Shown: positions 1 through 9,764, numbered from the stretch's first letter. The stretch is 64,000 bases of DNA from an uncultured Lachnospiraceae bacterium (GCA_910588535.1 CAJUOO010000002.1:62001-126000); one strand, 5' to 3'. Numbers and translations: made by a program. Notes: generated by a model from the letters alone, not told the origin.

Positions 1-232
1 ACTGATAAAACAGTCTGGTGAATTGTCTGTGGTTCTCAAGGAACCTATTGAAAAACGCCGGCGGTTAGCGAGGTAGTTTCGAGCTTACCGTCCGTTGCGT
101 TTTTCACTAAGCGGGAGCGGGGTGACGGAGAACCACAGACAATTCACCGGACGGAACTTCCCCAAAATGATACAGCAAATTTTAAACAACAGAAAAAATA
201 TAAAACTCACAAAAAACTATAATAAATTGCTA
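1..232 (+). repeat. Dispersed hairpin repeat, copy A
   Basis: Copy A of a three-copy family (others at 48558-48696 and 48853-49080). Arms 13-34 and 131-152 pair over about 22 bp with one T-G wobble. They enclose a 96-nt core (35-130) nearly identical in the other copies. Inside the core, GAAAAACGC pairs with GCGTTTTTC, and CGGTTAGC pairs with GCTTACCG except for one mismatch that recurs in all copies. Beyond the 3' arm a tail containing AAAATGATACAGCAAATTTT is shared with copy C, which sets the approximate right limit. It contains no ORF. It could be a structured RNA, a single-strand DNA substrate for a transposase, or a MITE-like element. Confidence 0.85.
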
Positions 233-303
233 TATTTATCTATCCCAGAAATAAGTAAATTCAGCTAAGAAGATTATATACAAAAACTCTCATTCTATTA
301 TTT

Positions 304-336
304 AAAAAACAGGCAGAACAACAATATGTCCTGCCT
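304..336 (-). terminator. Rho-independent terminator downstream of yhaM
   Basis: Read on the minus strand, AGGCAGGACA pairs with TGTTCTGCCT (10 bp, one G-U, six-base loop). It is followed by G and six T. It lies about 125 nt past the yhaM stop codon and nothing else on the minus strand would need it. Confidence 0.7.
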
Positions 337-374
337 TTAAATCACAAGTACAGTTTAGTATAGTTAAAAGTATC

Positions 375-402
375 GCTGGTTTCGACACCCTGCGAAGCCA
401 GC
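375..402. other. Stem-loop between yhaM and its terminator
   Basis: GCTGGTTTCG pairs with CGAAGCCAGC (one G-U) around an eight-base loop. No strong T-run follows on either strand, so it is either a weak first terminator of yhaM or an mRNA-stabilising 3' hairpin. Confidence 0.35.
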
Positions 403-462
403 TTCACCTATAAAATCCACAGCAAACCCATATGGAAGCAATATCTGCTCAAAAATACAATA

Positions 463-1419
463 CTACTCTGGATTGATCTGGCTGGTTCTTCTTAGATTCG
501 AGTCAGCAAAGCGATTAAACCCAAGCCAGCCGTCATTGCCAGCCGCATTATCAAGTATCTCTGTCATCATCTCCAGCTTATCGTCCGCCACATCGGCAAA
601 ATTAAGTGCCATCGCCTCCACAAGTGCTGGTTTCTTTGGCGAACCAAATTCTAGCTCACCGTGATGTGCCAAGATACAGTGCTTCAACTCACTTGCAAGT
701 TTTTGTGGAAAGCCCTCTATTTTTCTAATATGTTCACCGATCAGCTCACTTCCAATAACAATATGCCCCAGAAGCTGTCCATCGTCTGTATAATCATTCT
801 CTGGAAAAGCAGAGATCTCCCAAACCTTTCCTATATCATGGAACATGGCCGCAGGAATCAAAAGATCATATTGCAACACCTTATAATTCTCTGTAAAATA
901 TGAACATATCTTTGTAACTCCGAGCGTATGCTCCAACAAACCGCCTATAAATCCGTGATGGACTGTCTTTGCCGCAGAATGTTTTTTAAACCTATTGATA
1001 AATTCCTGATCCTCCACAAAAAAGCTGTCAACCAACTTCTTCATGTAGGGATTGCGAATTTTAGCCGCATAGCCCATCAACTCACAATACATCTGTTCAA
1101 TATCCCGGCTGCTTGCCGGAAGATAATCTGCCGGATTACAGTCCTTTGCCTCAATTTTGCGAATACGCTTAATATTTAACTGTTTTGTGCCGTTAAAGAC
1201 CGTCACCTCACCCATAACCTCAACATAATCGAGTGAATCAAAATCCTCTATTCCCATGGAATTTGGCTCCCAGATCTTTGCGTCAAGAACTCCCGTCTTA
1301 TCCTGCAAGATAACATTGTCATAAGCCTTCCCATTCTTTGTCACTGCTGACTGCTTATATTTACACAAGTACACAGACTGTACCCGCTCTCCTTCTGTGA
1401 TATCCTTAATATATTTCAT
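463..1419 (-). CDS. yhaM: 3'-5' exoribonuclease YhaM family (OB fold plus HD domain)
   Basis: 318 residues, the usual length for YhaM/CbfA. An N-terminal OB-fold nucleic-acid-binding domain (about 10-95) precedes an HD-type metal-dependent phosphohydrolase domain (about 150-300). Visible metal-binding motifs are HHGFIGGLLEHT, the HD pair in FHDIGK, the later HH in LAHHGELEFGSPK, and a D in NFADVADDK. The family is a cytoplasmic 3'-5' exonuclease that trims mRNA and replication intermediates. Start: GGAGGCGAAATATG places a strong ribosome site at the correct distance. It is transcribed alone on the minus strand, and the terminator at 304-336 closes it. Confidence 0.93.
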   Translation of the reverse strand: MKYIKDITEGERVQSVYLCKYKQSAVTKNGKAYDNVILQDKTGVLDAKIWEPNSMGIEDFDSLDYVEVMGEVTVFNGTKQLNIKRIRKIEAKDCNPADYLPASSRDIEQMYCELMGYAAKIRNPYMKKLVDSFFVEDQEFINRFKKHSAAKTVHHGFIGGLLEHTLGVTKICSYFTENYKVLQYDLLIPAAMFHDIGKVWEISAFPENDYTDDGQLLGHIVIGSELIGEHIRKIEGFPQKLASELKHCILAHHGELEFGSPKKPALVEAMALNFADVADDKLEMMTEILDNAAGNDGWLGFNRFADSNLRRTSQINPE

Positions 1420-1518
1420 ATTTCGCCTCCATCCTACAACTGTTTTCTGAGAACAATAAATTATTCAATCCTTGACACAACACAAGGCTAAAAATTAAAG
1501 TCCTTCAAAATCATTCCG

Positions 1519-2862
1519 CTACTCATGCGTGCTGACCGTCACATCAAACTCTATATTGGTATACCCTTCTCTTCCACGGCGCATCACCTTAATGTGTATC
1601 ACATCACCCGCCTGATGACTTTCCAGTAGATTCCGGTATGCTCTCATACTCCGCACTTCCACGCCATCAAATTCTACTAAGACATCTCCGCTCTGCACGC
1701 CGGACTGGTACACTGGTGATCCCGCGACAGCTTCAGCGATATACACACCCTCAGGAAGCCCTGTCTCCTTTGCAATATCAGCAGTCACATCCTGACCTTT
1801 AATGCCAAAATACAATATCTCCTGTTCATTGGACAGCCGTTCCAGCACTCCCTTCAAATCTGAGATAGCAAGTGCGGTCGTAATTCCATTTGACGCCCCA
1901 TTTTTATAGATCTTTGTAATAACCCCCATAATCTCACCCTTGGTGTTAATCAAAAATCCGCCTCCTGTTGGGCTTTCCAATATATTCGTGTCGATCACAC
2001 GATAATTCACATCGATCGCCTGAGCAATATTTCTCACAGAGGAAATCACTCCATATGACATAGAATAGTTATATCCAAAAGGATTTCCCACTGTCATGGC
2101 AAGTGCTCCCTGCTTCATGCTGTAAGAATTTCCCAGTACCGCCACCGGATATTCACTGAGAGCCTTCCCAAGCGGCGCCGGATCAACAGCAAGTACCGCC
2201 AGACCAGAAACGGGATCTGCCTTTCTCAAAACCGCGTCACATTCCTCACCATTTAAAAATGTCACCCATATATTATCCGCCGCGTGAAGACTTTCCGCAT
2301 CTGTAAGAATCAGAATCTCTGTGTCCGTCTTATTGTAGATAAGCCCTGCTGCTTCCTCTTTCAGCTCATAAGGCTGATTAAACAGATCCAACTTACTCTC
2401 TGCCGAGGTAACAGTCACTATGGATCGATTGACTGCCGCCACCACCTCATACATGGAATCATACAATGCCTCATAATCCTCAAGTGTCAAACTTCTCTCT
2501 GATAAAACATTCTCCACTATCTGTTCAATTGGTTCTGTTGTTTCGGTCGGTGTAGTTGGTGCCTCTGTCGTCGTCTCAGGAGGACTGTCTGTCACGGGCT
2601 CCGTTGTCGGCGCCTCCGTCATAGTGGGAACCTCATCACGCGGTATTGTGACAGATGGCCTTACCCGATCTTCCTCCTTTACGATCATTCCCTTGTAAGA
2701 AAGCACAAAGACAAAACTGACTCCCGCTGTCACCCCAAATATCACCGCCAAAGTCACTGCCTTAACAATCTTCCAAAGCCGCCGTTTTATACTTGACTGT
2801 CTCACAATCTGCTCTGTGACAAAAGGCAGCTCTTTTTGTTCATCCCCTTTTCTGCCAGCCAT
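1519..2862 (-). CDS. HtrA-like membrane-anchored PDZ protein lacking the catalytic triad
   Basis: 447 residues. A basic cytoplasmic N-terminus, one membrane helix (about 36-56), a Thr/Pro/Glu-rich linker (65-112), a trypsin-like domain (about 130-340) and a C-terminal PDZ domain (about 350-445) give the architecture of DegP/HtrA proteases. The catalytic positions are lost: the His of the NNHVV motif is replaced (ILTDAESL, 185-192), the Asp of TDLAVL is Gly (VSGLAVL), and the GNSGGP serine motif reads SPTGGGF (297-303). I infer a pseudoprotease acting as a surface chaperone or peptide sensor. Its start has the ribosome site AAGGAG. It is divergent from mutS2. Confidence 0.85.
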   Translation of the reverse strand: MAGRKGDEQKELPFVTEQIVRQSSIKRRLWKIVKAVTLAVIFGVTAGVSFVFVLSYKGMIVKEEDRVRPSVTIPRDEVPTMTEAPTTEPVTDSPPETTTEAPTTPTETTEPIEQIVENVLSERSLTLEDYEALYDSMYEVVAAVNRSIVTVTSAESKLDLFNQPYELKEEAAGLIYNKTDTEILILTDAESLHAADNIWVTFLNGEECDAVLRKADPVSGLAVLAVDPAPLGKALSEYPVAVLGNSYSMKQGALAMTVGNPFGYNYSMSYGVISSVRNIAQAIDVNYRVIDTNILESPTGGGFLINTKGEIMGVITKIYKNGASNGITTALAISDLKGVLERLSNEQEILYFGIKGQDVTADIAKETGLPEGVYIAEAVAGSPVYQSGVQSGDVLVEFDGVEVRSMRAYRNLLESHQAGDVIHIKVMRRGREGYTNIEFDVTVSTHE

Positions 2863-3076
2863 ACCCTTCTCCTTCGCATCCTACGAACCTGTAAAAACAC
2901 CCATATGCGCTATTATACCGAAACTTTATGAACAATTTATGAATGAATGTAAAAAAACTGTATTCAAACACCAAAAATTCGTGTATACTTGTACTAGAAT
3001 CGCCGGTCCTTCTGCCCGGAAAGGTGATTGGAACAGATAATGACACAGTTACTATTTAATTATAGAAGGGATAATC

Positions 3077-5443
3077 ATGAACGAGAAGGTTTTAAAAACA
3101 CTAGAATTTACCAAGATCATCTCACAGCTTGAGGAATATGCCTCCTCCGATGCCGCTAAGGATATATGCCGGCATCTGACTCCCTCCTCCGATCTGGAGA
3201 CGATACAGACCAATCAGGCACAGACAAGTGATGCCTTAACACGCATCTTAAGAAAAGGGAGCATCTCCTTCTCCGGTATTCGTGACGTACGTGCATCCTT
3301 AAAAAGACTTGCCATCGGCAGTGTGCTGGGTATGGGAGAATTATTAGCTGTCAGCTCTTTGCTCGACTGTGCTGCACGAGTTAAGGCATTTTCAAGAAAT
3401 CTGGATGCTGACACCCAAGAAGATTCCTTAGATAGTTTTTTTGATGCACTGGAGCCACTCACTCCACTTAATCATGAACTAAAGCGCTGCATTCTCTCCG
3501 AGGAGGAGATAAGCGACGATGCAAGCCCCGGACTAAAAAGTGTGCGCAGACAGATGCAGACAGCCAATGAGCGCATACGCAGCCAGCTAAACTCTATGAT
3601 AAGCAGCCAGACCACCCGCACCTACCTTCAGGAAAATGTAGTCACCATGAGGAATGGCAGATATTGTATTCCTGTAAAACAAGAATATCGCGGTCAAGTG
3701 CCCGGCATGATCCATGATCAATCATCCACAGGCTCCACATTATTTATTGAGCCAATGGCTGTGGTTAAACTAAATAATGATATTAAAGAACTTATATTAA
3801 AGGAACAAGATGAGATCGAAAAGATTCTCTCTGAGTTAAGCAATCAGACGGCTGTTCATATCGAAGAGATTGAAGAGAATTTCACATTGCTGACCAAGCT
3901 AGATTTTATTTTTGCTAAGGCGATGTTGTCATGCTCCTACAAGGGAAGCGAGCCAATATTGAACCAACAGGGCATTATTCATCTTAAGCAGGCAAGGCAT
4001 CCTCTTCTCAACCCCGACCATGTTGTGCCATCCAATATCCATTTAGGAGAGGACTTTACACTGCTTATCGTCACCGGACCCAACACGGGAGGAAAAACCG
4101 TTTCTCTTAAGACTGTAGGATTGTTGACCTTGATGGGGCAGGCAGGGCTTCATATTCCTGCCTTTGATGGTTCTAAACTAGCTGTATTTGAGGAGGTCTA
4201 CGCGGACATTGGAGATGAGCAGAGTATTGAGCAGAGCTTAAGTACCTTCTCTTCACATATGACCAATATCGTATCTATACTTGAGAAAGCTGACGATCGA
4301 TCACTTGTTCTCTTTGACGAGCTGGGAGCAGGTACAGATCCCACAGAAGGCGCTGCCCTCGCGATCTCCATTCTGTCCTTTCTTCATAATATGCAGGTCA
4401 GAACCATGGCAACCACTCACTACAGTGAGCTTAAGGTCTATGCACTTTCCACAGAGGGAGTCGAAAATGCCTGTTGTGAATTTGACGTGGAGACTTTGCG
4501 TCCTACCTATCGCCTGCTTATCGGAATCCCCGGAAAGAGCAACGCATTCGCCATCTCTGGCAAGCTCGGTCTTCCTGCATTTCTGATAGAAGATGCAAAA
4601 AAACATGTTACGGAGCAGGATATCGCCTTTGAGGATCTGATATCTGATCTGGAAACCAGCCGTGTCACGATAGAGCGCGAGCGAGAAGAAATCAAGCACT
4701 ATAAAGCAGAGGTTGAGACCTTAAAGCAAAAACTTGAGCAGAAACAGGAACGCTTTGAAGAACAGAAAGAACGAATTCTTCGCGAGGCAACCGAGCAGGC
4801 AAGAGATATTCTGCAGGGAGCAAAGGACTATGTAGACGAGACCATAAGAAAATTTAATAAAGGACTGTCTGGTAAGGAGATGGAACAGGAGCGCAGCAAA
4901 GTTCGAGAAAAGCTATCCTCCACCAATGATAAGTTGTCCTTTCAGACAAAGCCAGCCAAGAAGAAGGCCTCCAAGGCAGAGGATTTCCACATCGGTGATG
5001 CTGTCCGGGTACTCTCACTTAATCTAAATGGAACAGTGAGCACATTACCTAACGCAAAGGGTGATCTCTTTGTTCAGATGGGAATTTTGCGGTCCCAGAT
5101 TAACATCAAGGATCTGGAACGGCTTGATGAGCCTGTAATCACAGGTCCGAATCTTACAAAGACCTCCTCCGGCAAGATTAAGATGTCCAAGACCTCCACC
5201 ATATCGCCGGAGATTAACTTAATTGGCAAGACCTCAGACGAAGCATTGTCCGAGTTGGATAAGTATCTGGATGACGCATATTTGTCACATCTATCGCAGG
5301 TGCGCGTCGTGCATGGAAAAGGTACAGGAGCACTGCGGCAGGCAGTGCACACTCACCTTAAGCGCCAAAAATATATTAAATCTTTTCATCTTGGCGCCTT
5401 TGGAGAGGGCGACGCAGGTGTGACAATAGTAGAATTTAAGTAA
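3077..5443 (+). CDS. mutS2: MutS2 / RqcU: Smr-domain ATPase of ribosome rescue
   Basis: 788 residues, the full family length. The MutS core with lever and ATPase regions has Walker A TGPNTGGKT (about 334-342) and Walker B with DELGAGTDP (about 415). A Glu/Lys-rich coiled-coil clamp follows (about 520-620), then a KOW-like segment and a C-terminal Smr nuclease domain (about 713-788) with HGKGTGALR. In Bacillus the protein splits or cleaves around collided ribosomes (RqcU); older literature assigns it to anti-recombination. The start has ribosome site AGAAGGGATAATC. A response regulator follows 11 nt downstream, suggesting co-transcription. A related gene without the Smr domain lies at 33488-35383. 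Confidence 0.95.
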   Translation: MNEKVLKTLEFTKIISQLEEYASSDAAKDICRHLTPSSDLETIQTNQAQTSDALTRILRKGSISFSGIRDVRASLKRLAIGSVLGMGELLAVSSLLDCAARVKAFSRNLDADTQEDSLDSFFDALEPLTPLNHELKRCILSEEEISDDASPGLKSVRRQMQTANERIRSQLNSMISSQTTRTYLQENVVTMRNGRYCIPVKQEYRGQVPGMIHDQSSTGSTLFIEPMAVVKLNNDIKELILKEQDEIEKILSELSNQTAVHIEEIEENFTLLTKLDFIFAKAMLSCSYKGSEPILNQQGIIHLKQARHPLLNPDHVVPSNIHLGEDFTLLIVTGPNTGGKTVSLKTVGLLTLMGQAGLHIPAFDGSKLAVFEEVYADIGDEQSIEQSLSTFSSHMTNIVSILEKADDRSLVLFDELGAGTDPTEGAALAISILSFLHNMQVRTMATTHYSELKVYALSTEGVENACCEFDVETLRPTYRLLIGIPGKSNAFAISGKLGLPAFLIEDAKKHVTEQDIAFEDLISDLETSRVTIEREREEIKHYKAEVETLKQKLEQKQERFEEQKERILREATEQARDILQGAKDYVDETIRKFNKGLSGKEMEQERSKVREKLSSTNDKLSFQTKPAKKKASKAEDFHIGDAVRVLSLNLNGTVSTLPNAKGDLFVQMGILRSQINIKDLERLDEPVITGPNLTKTSSGKIKMSKTSTISPEINLIGKTSDEALSELDKYLDDAYLSHLSQVRVVHGKGTGALRQAVHTHLKRQKYIKSFHLGAFGEGDAGVTIVEFK

Positions 5444-5454
5444 CGGAGGCAACC

Positions 5455-6159
5455 ATGGCTGCAAAGCAGAAAATTTTGATTGTAGATGATGATGTCAACA
5501 TCGCAGAGCTGATCTCATTATATCTGCTCAAGGAATGTTTTGACACAATGATTGTAAACGACGGGGAGGAAGCACTTTCTGTATTCTCAACTTATAAACC
5601 GAATCTCGTCCTGCTTGACCTGATGCTTCCGGGTATTGACGGCTATCAGGTCTGCAGGGAGCTGCGCAGAGATTCCTCCGTGCCGATCATTATGCTCTCT
5701 GCAAAGGGTGAGATATTTGACAAGGTGCTGGGGCTTGAACTTGGTGCAGATGATTATATGATCAAGCCCTTTGATTCCAAAGAACTGGTAGCAAGGGTAA
5801 AAGCTGTGCTTCGGCGCTACCAGCCCACCATACAGGAGCCAGAAGTCCCAAAGGGAAACTTTGTGGAATATCCGGATCTCACCATTAACCTGACAAATTA
5901 CTCTGTATTGTATAAAGGTTTTCCGGTGGAGATGCCACCAAAGGAATTGGAGCTTCTCTATTTTCTCGCCTCCTCGCCCAATCAAGTATTTACCAGAGAA
6001 CAGCTCTTAGATCATATCTGGGGCTATGAATACATCGGAGACACACGCACGGTTGATGTACATATCAAGCGACTGCGTGAGAAAATCAAGGATCATGAAA
6101 GCTGGAGCTTGTCTACTGTGTGGGGAATTGGCTACAAATTCGAGGTACGCACAAGATGA
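5455..6159 (+). CDS. OmpR/PhoB-family response regulator
   Basis: 234 residues. An N-terminal receiver domain has the acidic pair (DDD near residue 11), the phospho-acceptor Asp in LVLLDLMLPGIDG (about 54) and the conserved Lys in IKPFD (about 104). A C-terminal winged-helix DNA-binding domain ends in GIGYKFE. It is 11 nt behind mutS2 and its stop overlaps the kinase start (ATGA), so the two are translationally coupled. Its regulon cannot be inferred from this window. The linkage to mutS2 may be only operonic. Confidence 0.93.
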   Translation: MAAKQKILIVDDDVNIAELISLYLLKECFDTMIVNDGEEALSVFSTYKPNLVLLDLMLPGIDGYQVCRELRRDSSVPIIMLSAKGEIFDKVLGLELGADDYMIKPFDSKELVARVKAVLRRYQPTIQEPEVPKGNFVEYPDLTINLTNYSVLYKGFPVEMPPKELELLYFLASSPNQVFTREQLLDHIWGYEYIGDTRTVDVHIKRLREKIKDHESWSLSTVWGIGYKFEVRTR

Positions 6160-7562
6160 GAGGCACCGTCTACACCAAGTTTATTATAGGATATATCTTA
6201 TTTGGCTTATTTGGCTTTTTGACAATCGCTATCCTGACCTCAGATTGGACCTTCGATCACCTCGCCAGAGAGAGGGCACAGGAACTGTATAACGAGGCAA
6301 ACTTAATTGCAAACCAGTATGGATCGGAATATTATAACAATCAGATGACGCGCTCAGAGGTGTCCATTCAGCTTAAGGCGGTGGATACCTTTTTGAACGT
6401 TACCATCTGGATGGTTGACACGACGGGAAATATTATTATTAATACTAGAGATTCTTCTCTAACTACCTCCTCTATACCTGATTTTGATCCCGCCTCCCTC
6501 GGCAAAAGCTTATATCAGATCGGTTATTATTATAATATGTTCTCGGAGGAGATGATCAGTGTCTCTGCACCGATCACCTCCAATTTCCGCATACGGGGCT
6601 ATATTATTATTCATTCGTCCATCCGATCCTTAAGAGGAGCGAGAGATGCTCTGCTCAATATATCCTATTTTACTTTACTGGTTATCTTTGTGCTGTCGCT
6701 TGTCTTTTTGGTTATCTTTACGGTCAGCATCTATCTTCCACTAAAAAAGATCACCGCTGCCGCAAATGCCTACGCGGAAGGCAATCTAAAATATAAGCTG
6801 ATCTACTACAGCAACGACGAGATGGGCTACCTTGCCGCCACATTAAATTATATGGCACATGAACTAAACAAATCAGAAGAATATCAAAAAACCTTTATTG
6901 CCAATGTATCTCATGATTTTCGCTCTCCTTTAACCTCCATCAAGGGCTATGTTGAAGCGATGAAAGATGGTACCATCCCCTACGAGATGCAGGAAAAATA
7001 TCTGGATATCGTGATCTTTGAGACAGAGCGGCTGCGCAAGCTTACCAGCAGCTTGCTGACACTAAACTCCTATGACTCCCGCGCGGTATTATTAGATATC
7101 AGCACCTTTGATATTAATCAGGTTATCAAAAATACACTTGCGTCCTTTGAAGGAACTTGCGGCAAAAAAAAGATATCCTTTGTATTGACCTTAGATGAAA
7201 AGGTAAAGCCTGTCTCCGCCGATCTGGGAAAGATCCAGCAGGTATTATATAATTTAATTGACAATGCTGTGAAATTCAGTCATAACAACTCTTCCATCCG
7301 CATAGCTGTGAGCGAGCGAAACGGAAAAATCTTTGTGTCTGTCAAGGATACTGGAATAGGAATTCCAAAAGATTCGATCGGAAAGATATGGGATCGGTTC
7401 TATAAAACGGATCTCTCACGTGGAAAGGATAAGAAAGGCACAGGACTCGGCCTTTCTATCACAAAAGAAATTATACAAAGTCATAACGAAAATATCGATG
7501 TGATTTCCACCGAGGGGGTTGGGACAGAATTTATATTCTCGCTTCCCAAAGCAAAAAATTAA
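6156..7562 (+). CDS. Membrane sensor histidine kinase, partner of the preceding regulator
   Basis: 468 residues from the ATG that overlaps the regulator stop; an in-frame upstream start at 6120 lies inside the regulator gene and is less likely. Two membrane helices (about 8-28 and 170-192) enclose an extracellular domain of about 140 residues of no recognised type. HAMP, HisKA with the phospho-acceptor His253 in NVSHDFRSPLTS, and an HATPase domain with NLIDNAVKFS (N box), DTGIGIP and GTGLGLS follow. It is a typical class I sensor kinase; the signal is unknown. Confidence 0.93.
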   Translation: MRGTVYTKFIIGYILFGLFGFLTIAILTSDWTFDHLARERAQELYNEANLIANQYGSEYYNNQMTRSEVSIQLKAVDTFLNVTIWMVDTTGNIIINTRDSSLTTSSIPDFDPASLGKSLYQIGYYYNMFSEEMISVSAPITSNFRIRGYIIIHSSIRSLRGARDALLNISYFTLLVIFVLSLVFLVIFTVSIYLPLKKITAAANAYAEGNLKYKLIYYSNDEMGYLAATLNYMAHELNKSEEYQKTFIANVSHDFRSPLTSIKGYVEAMKDGTIPYEMQEKYLDIVIFETERLRKLTSSLLTLNSYDSRAVLLDISTFDINQVIKNTLASFEGTCGKKKISFVLTLDEKVKPVSADLGKIQQVLYNLIDNAVKFSHNNSSIRIAVSERNGKIFVSVKDTGIGIPKDSIGKIWDRFYKTDLSRGKDKKGTGLGLSITKEIIQSHNENIDVISTEGVGTEFIFSLPKAKN

Positions 7563-7597
7563 ATTCCCCACAGCCCCGCAGCTTCGCATAAGTGCAA

Positions 7598-8092
7598 TTA
7601 TCTCCAGCTCAGCCGATGCAGCTCTCCCTCTCTTTGCATATGTACAAAGTCCTGCTGCCGCAAAGCCTCATACAACACTATCGCAACAGAATTTGACAGA
7701 TTCAGAGAGCGGATCTCTTCCTTCATCGGTATCCGCACCGCACACTCCTGATACTGCACCAGCAGCTCCTCTGGAAGCCCTGCACTTTCCTTTCCAAACA
7801 TCAGGTAAGCAGAATCAGGATAGCGGACCTCGGCATAATTTTTCTTTGCCTTAGTCGTCGCCATAAATAGCTTGGCACTCGGATTCCTCTGCATAAAATC
7901 TTCAAAATTCTCATATACACTGACATCCAGATCCTTCCAATAATCCAAACCAGCGCGCCTAAGTTCCTTCTCCTCCAAGCGAAACCCCAAAGGCTTAATC
8001 AGATGAAGCCTACTTCCAGTCGCCACACAGGTCCTTCCAATATTTCCTGTATTTGCAGGAATCTCCGGCTCTAACAGCACAATATTCATCAT
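7598..8092 (-). CDS. trmL: tRNA (cytidine/uridine-34 2'-O)-methyltransferase TrmL
   Basis: 164 residues from ATG 8092; a longer reading frame upstream overlaps the aminotransferase and is not needed. It is a SPOUT-fold methyltransferase with PEIPANTGNIGRTC at the N-terminus, LMFGKESAGLP in the middle and RSLNLSNSVAIVLYEALRQ forming the C-terminal knot. TrmL methylates the wobble ribose of tRNA-Leu isoacceptors. The start overlaps the aminotransferase stop (ATGATGA), so translation is coupled. It is the last gene of a minus-strand run that begins near 12.6 kb. Confidence 0.92.
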   Translation of the reverse strand: MMNIVLLEPEIPANTGNIGRTCVATGSRLHLIKPLGFRLEEKELRRAGLDYWKDLDVSVYENFEDFMQRNPSAKLFMATTKAKKNYAEVRYPDSAYLMFGKESAGLPEELLVQYQECAVRIPMKEEIRSLNLSNSVAIVLYEALRQQDFVHMQREGELHRLSWR

Positions 8093-9261
8093 CTTAGTTC
8101 TACCTCTAATTTCTTGATAAATCGTTCCAGTCTCTCCAAAGCTCTTTTTAAATCTTCCAAGGAATACGCGTAGGATATTCTCAAAAAGCCTTCTCCGCAA
8201 GCTCCAAACGCCGTTCCGGGCACTATGGCAACCTTCTCTTCCATTAAAAGTCTTGTGGCAAACTCATCTGAGCTTAACCCAAATTTCTTAATGCTAGGAA
8301 ATACATAAAATGCACCGAAGGGCTCAAAACATTGAAGTCCCATCTTTCGCAGAGCGTGAACCAGATAACGCCTTCTCTGATTATATGCCTCCCGCATGAC
8401 AGCAATATCCTTATCACCATTTCGTAACGCCTCCACTGCCGCATACTGGCTGTTGGTGGGTGCACACATTATGGCAAATTGATGAATCTTAAGTATCTGC
8501 TCCATAATCTCCGCTGGTCCCGCCACATACCCAAGACGCCAGCCCGTCATAGCATATGCCTTAGAAAAGCCGTTGATCACGATGGTCCGCTCCTTCATGC
8601 CCGGACATGCTGCTATGGATATATGCTCTGACTTGTACGTAAGCTCCGAGTAAATCTCATCCGATAGCACCAGAATATCCTTCTCCACCACCACATTGGC
8701 GATCTCCAAAAGCTCTTCCCTCTCCATAATCGCTCCTGTCGGATTATTTGGAAAAGGAAAGACCAAAACCTTTGTCCTCGGTGTAATATGGGCAAGAAGC
8801 TGTTCTTTTGTGAGTCGAAACTCATTTTCCTCTTTTAATTCAATAATCACCGGTGTGGCACCAGCCATCACGGCACAGGGAAGATAGGAGACAAAGCTCG
8901 GCTGTGGAATTAATACCTCATCGCCGGGATTGATAACAGCGCGCAGCGCATTGTCAATCCCCTCACTGCCTCCCACCGTCACCACAATCTCCTTCTTGCT
9001 GTCATAACTAATTCCAATCCGCCTTTTAAGATAGCTGCCTATCTCTTCCCTCAGCTCCTTAAGACCTGCATTGGATGTATAGAAGGTCCTTCCTCTCTCC
9101 AGAGAATAGATTCCCTCCTCCCTAATATGCCATGGTGTATCAAAATCAGGCTCCCCAACACCAAGTGAGATTGCATCCTTCATCTCACTCACAATATCAA
9201 AAAACTTTCGAATACCGGAAGGTTCTATCTCCACTATTTTATCTGCCAAAAAATTTCTCAA
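8089..9261 (-). CDS. Class I/II PLP-dependent aminotransferase
   Basis: 390 residues of fold type I, aspartate/aromatic aminotransferase group (I-gamma, PatA-like). Visible features are NNPTGA, the DEIYSELTY segment with the Asp that contacts the pyridine nitrogen, the Schiff-base Lys in NGFSKAYAMTGWRLGY, and a C-terminal Arg in FLRISYA. The initiation codon is TTG, and its last bases overlap the TGA stop of the Lrp gene before it; no ATG fits the conserved N-terminus. The pairing with an Lrp/AsnC regulator is typical for amino-acid transaminases, but the exact substrate is not readable. Confidence 0.9.
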   Translation of the reverse strand: MRNFLADKIVEIEPSGIRKFFDIVSEMKDAISLGVGEPDFDTPWHIREEGIYSLERGRTFYTSNAGLKELREEIGSYLKRRIGISYDSKKEIVVTVGGSEGIDNALRAVINPGDEVLIPQPSFVSYLPCAVMAGATPVIIELKEENEFRLTKEQLLAHITPRTKVLVFPFPNNPTGAIMEREELLEIANVVVEKDILVLSDEIYSELTYKSEHISIAACPGMKERTIVINGFSKAYAMTGWRLGYVAGPAEIMEQILKIHQFAIMCAPTNSQYAAVEALRNGDKDIAVMREAYNQRRRYLVHALRKMGLQCFEPFGAFYVFPSIKKFGLSSDEFATRLLMEEKVAIVPGTAFGACGEGFLRISYAYSLEDLKRALERLERFIKKLEVELR

Positions 9262-9740
9262 GGTGTCACCAGCATCCTTTCCTCACGCACCATATCCACA
9301 AGCACTGTTCCGTGATCCTTATATTTCTTTAATACAAAATGCGTCGCTGTGCTTAAGATCGCATCCATGGGTGCAAGCTTATCAGAGACAAACTGCGCCA
9401 CCTCCCGCATAGTTTTCTCCTCAATAATTACGGTAAAATCAAAACCGCCTGACATTAGATACACTGCATTTACCTCAGGAAATTTATAGATGCGCTCCGC
9501 TATCTTATCAAATCCCTGTCCTCTCTGCGGTGTCACCTTCACCTCAATAAGGGCTGTCACCTTCTCCTCGCTAGTATTATCCCAGTTAATCAACGTGTGA
9601 TAGCCACAGATCACCTTTTCTTGTTCCATCGCCGCGATCTCTTCCGCCACAGTTTCCTCTGGCTCACCAAGCAAGACAGCGAGATCCTTTACTGCAATTC
9701 TGCTGTTTTTCTCAATAACAGCCAATATTTTCTCTCTCAT
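9258..9740 (-). CDS. Lrp/AsnC-family transcriptional regulator
   Basis: 160 residues from ATG 9740, which has the ribosome site AAGAGGG six bases upstream; a GTG at 9758 would add six residues. An N-terminal helix-turn-helix (about 1-55, with ILAVIEKNSRIAVKDLA) is followed by an RAM-type ligand-binding domain (about 65-145, with ALIEVKVTP and VYLMSGGFDF). Such regulators sense amino acids and often control adjacent transaminase genes. The stop overlaps the aminotransferase TTG start, implying coupled translation. Confidence 0.9.
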   Translation of the reverse strand: MREKILAVIEKNSRIAVKDLAVLLGEPEETVAEEIAAMEQEKVICGYHTLINWDNTSEEKVTALIEVKVTPQRGQGFDKIAERIYKFPEVNAVYLMSGGFDFTVIIEEKTMREVAQFVSDKLAPMDAILSTATHFVLKKYKDHGTVLVDMVREERMLVTP

Positions 9741-9764
9741 CCATATCCCTCTTTTCACTGATCT

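Noticed and set aside
1..232. Repeat A as a transposon end or group II intron fragment
   Set aside because: No reverse transcriptase or transposase is near any copy, no target duplication could be seen, and no intron domain V was recognised.
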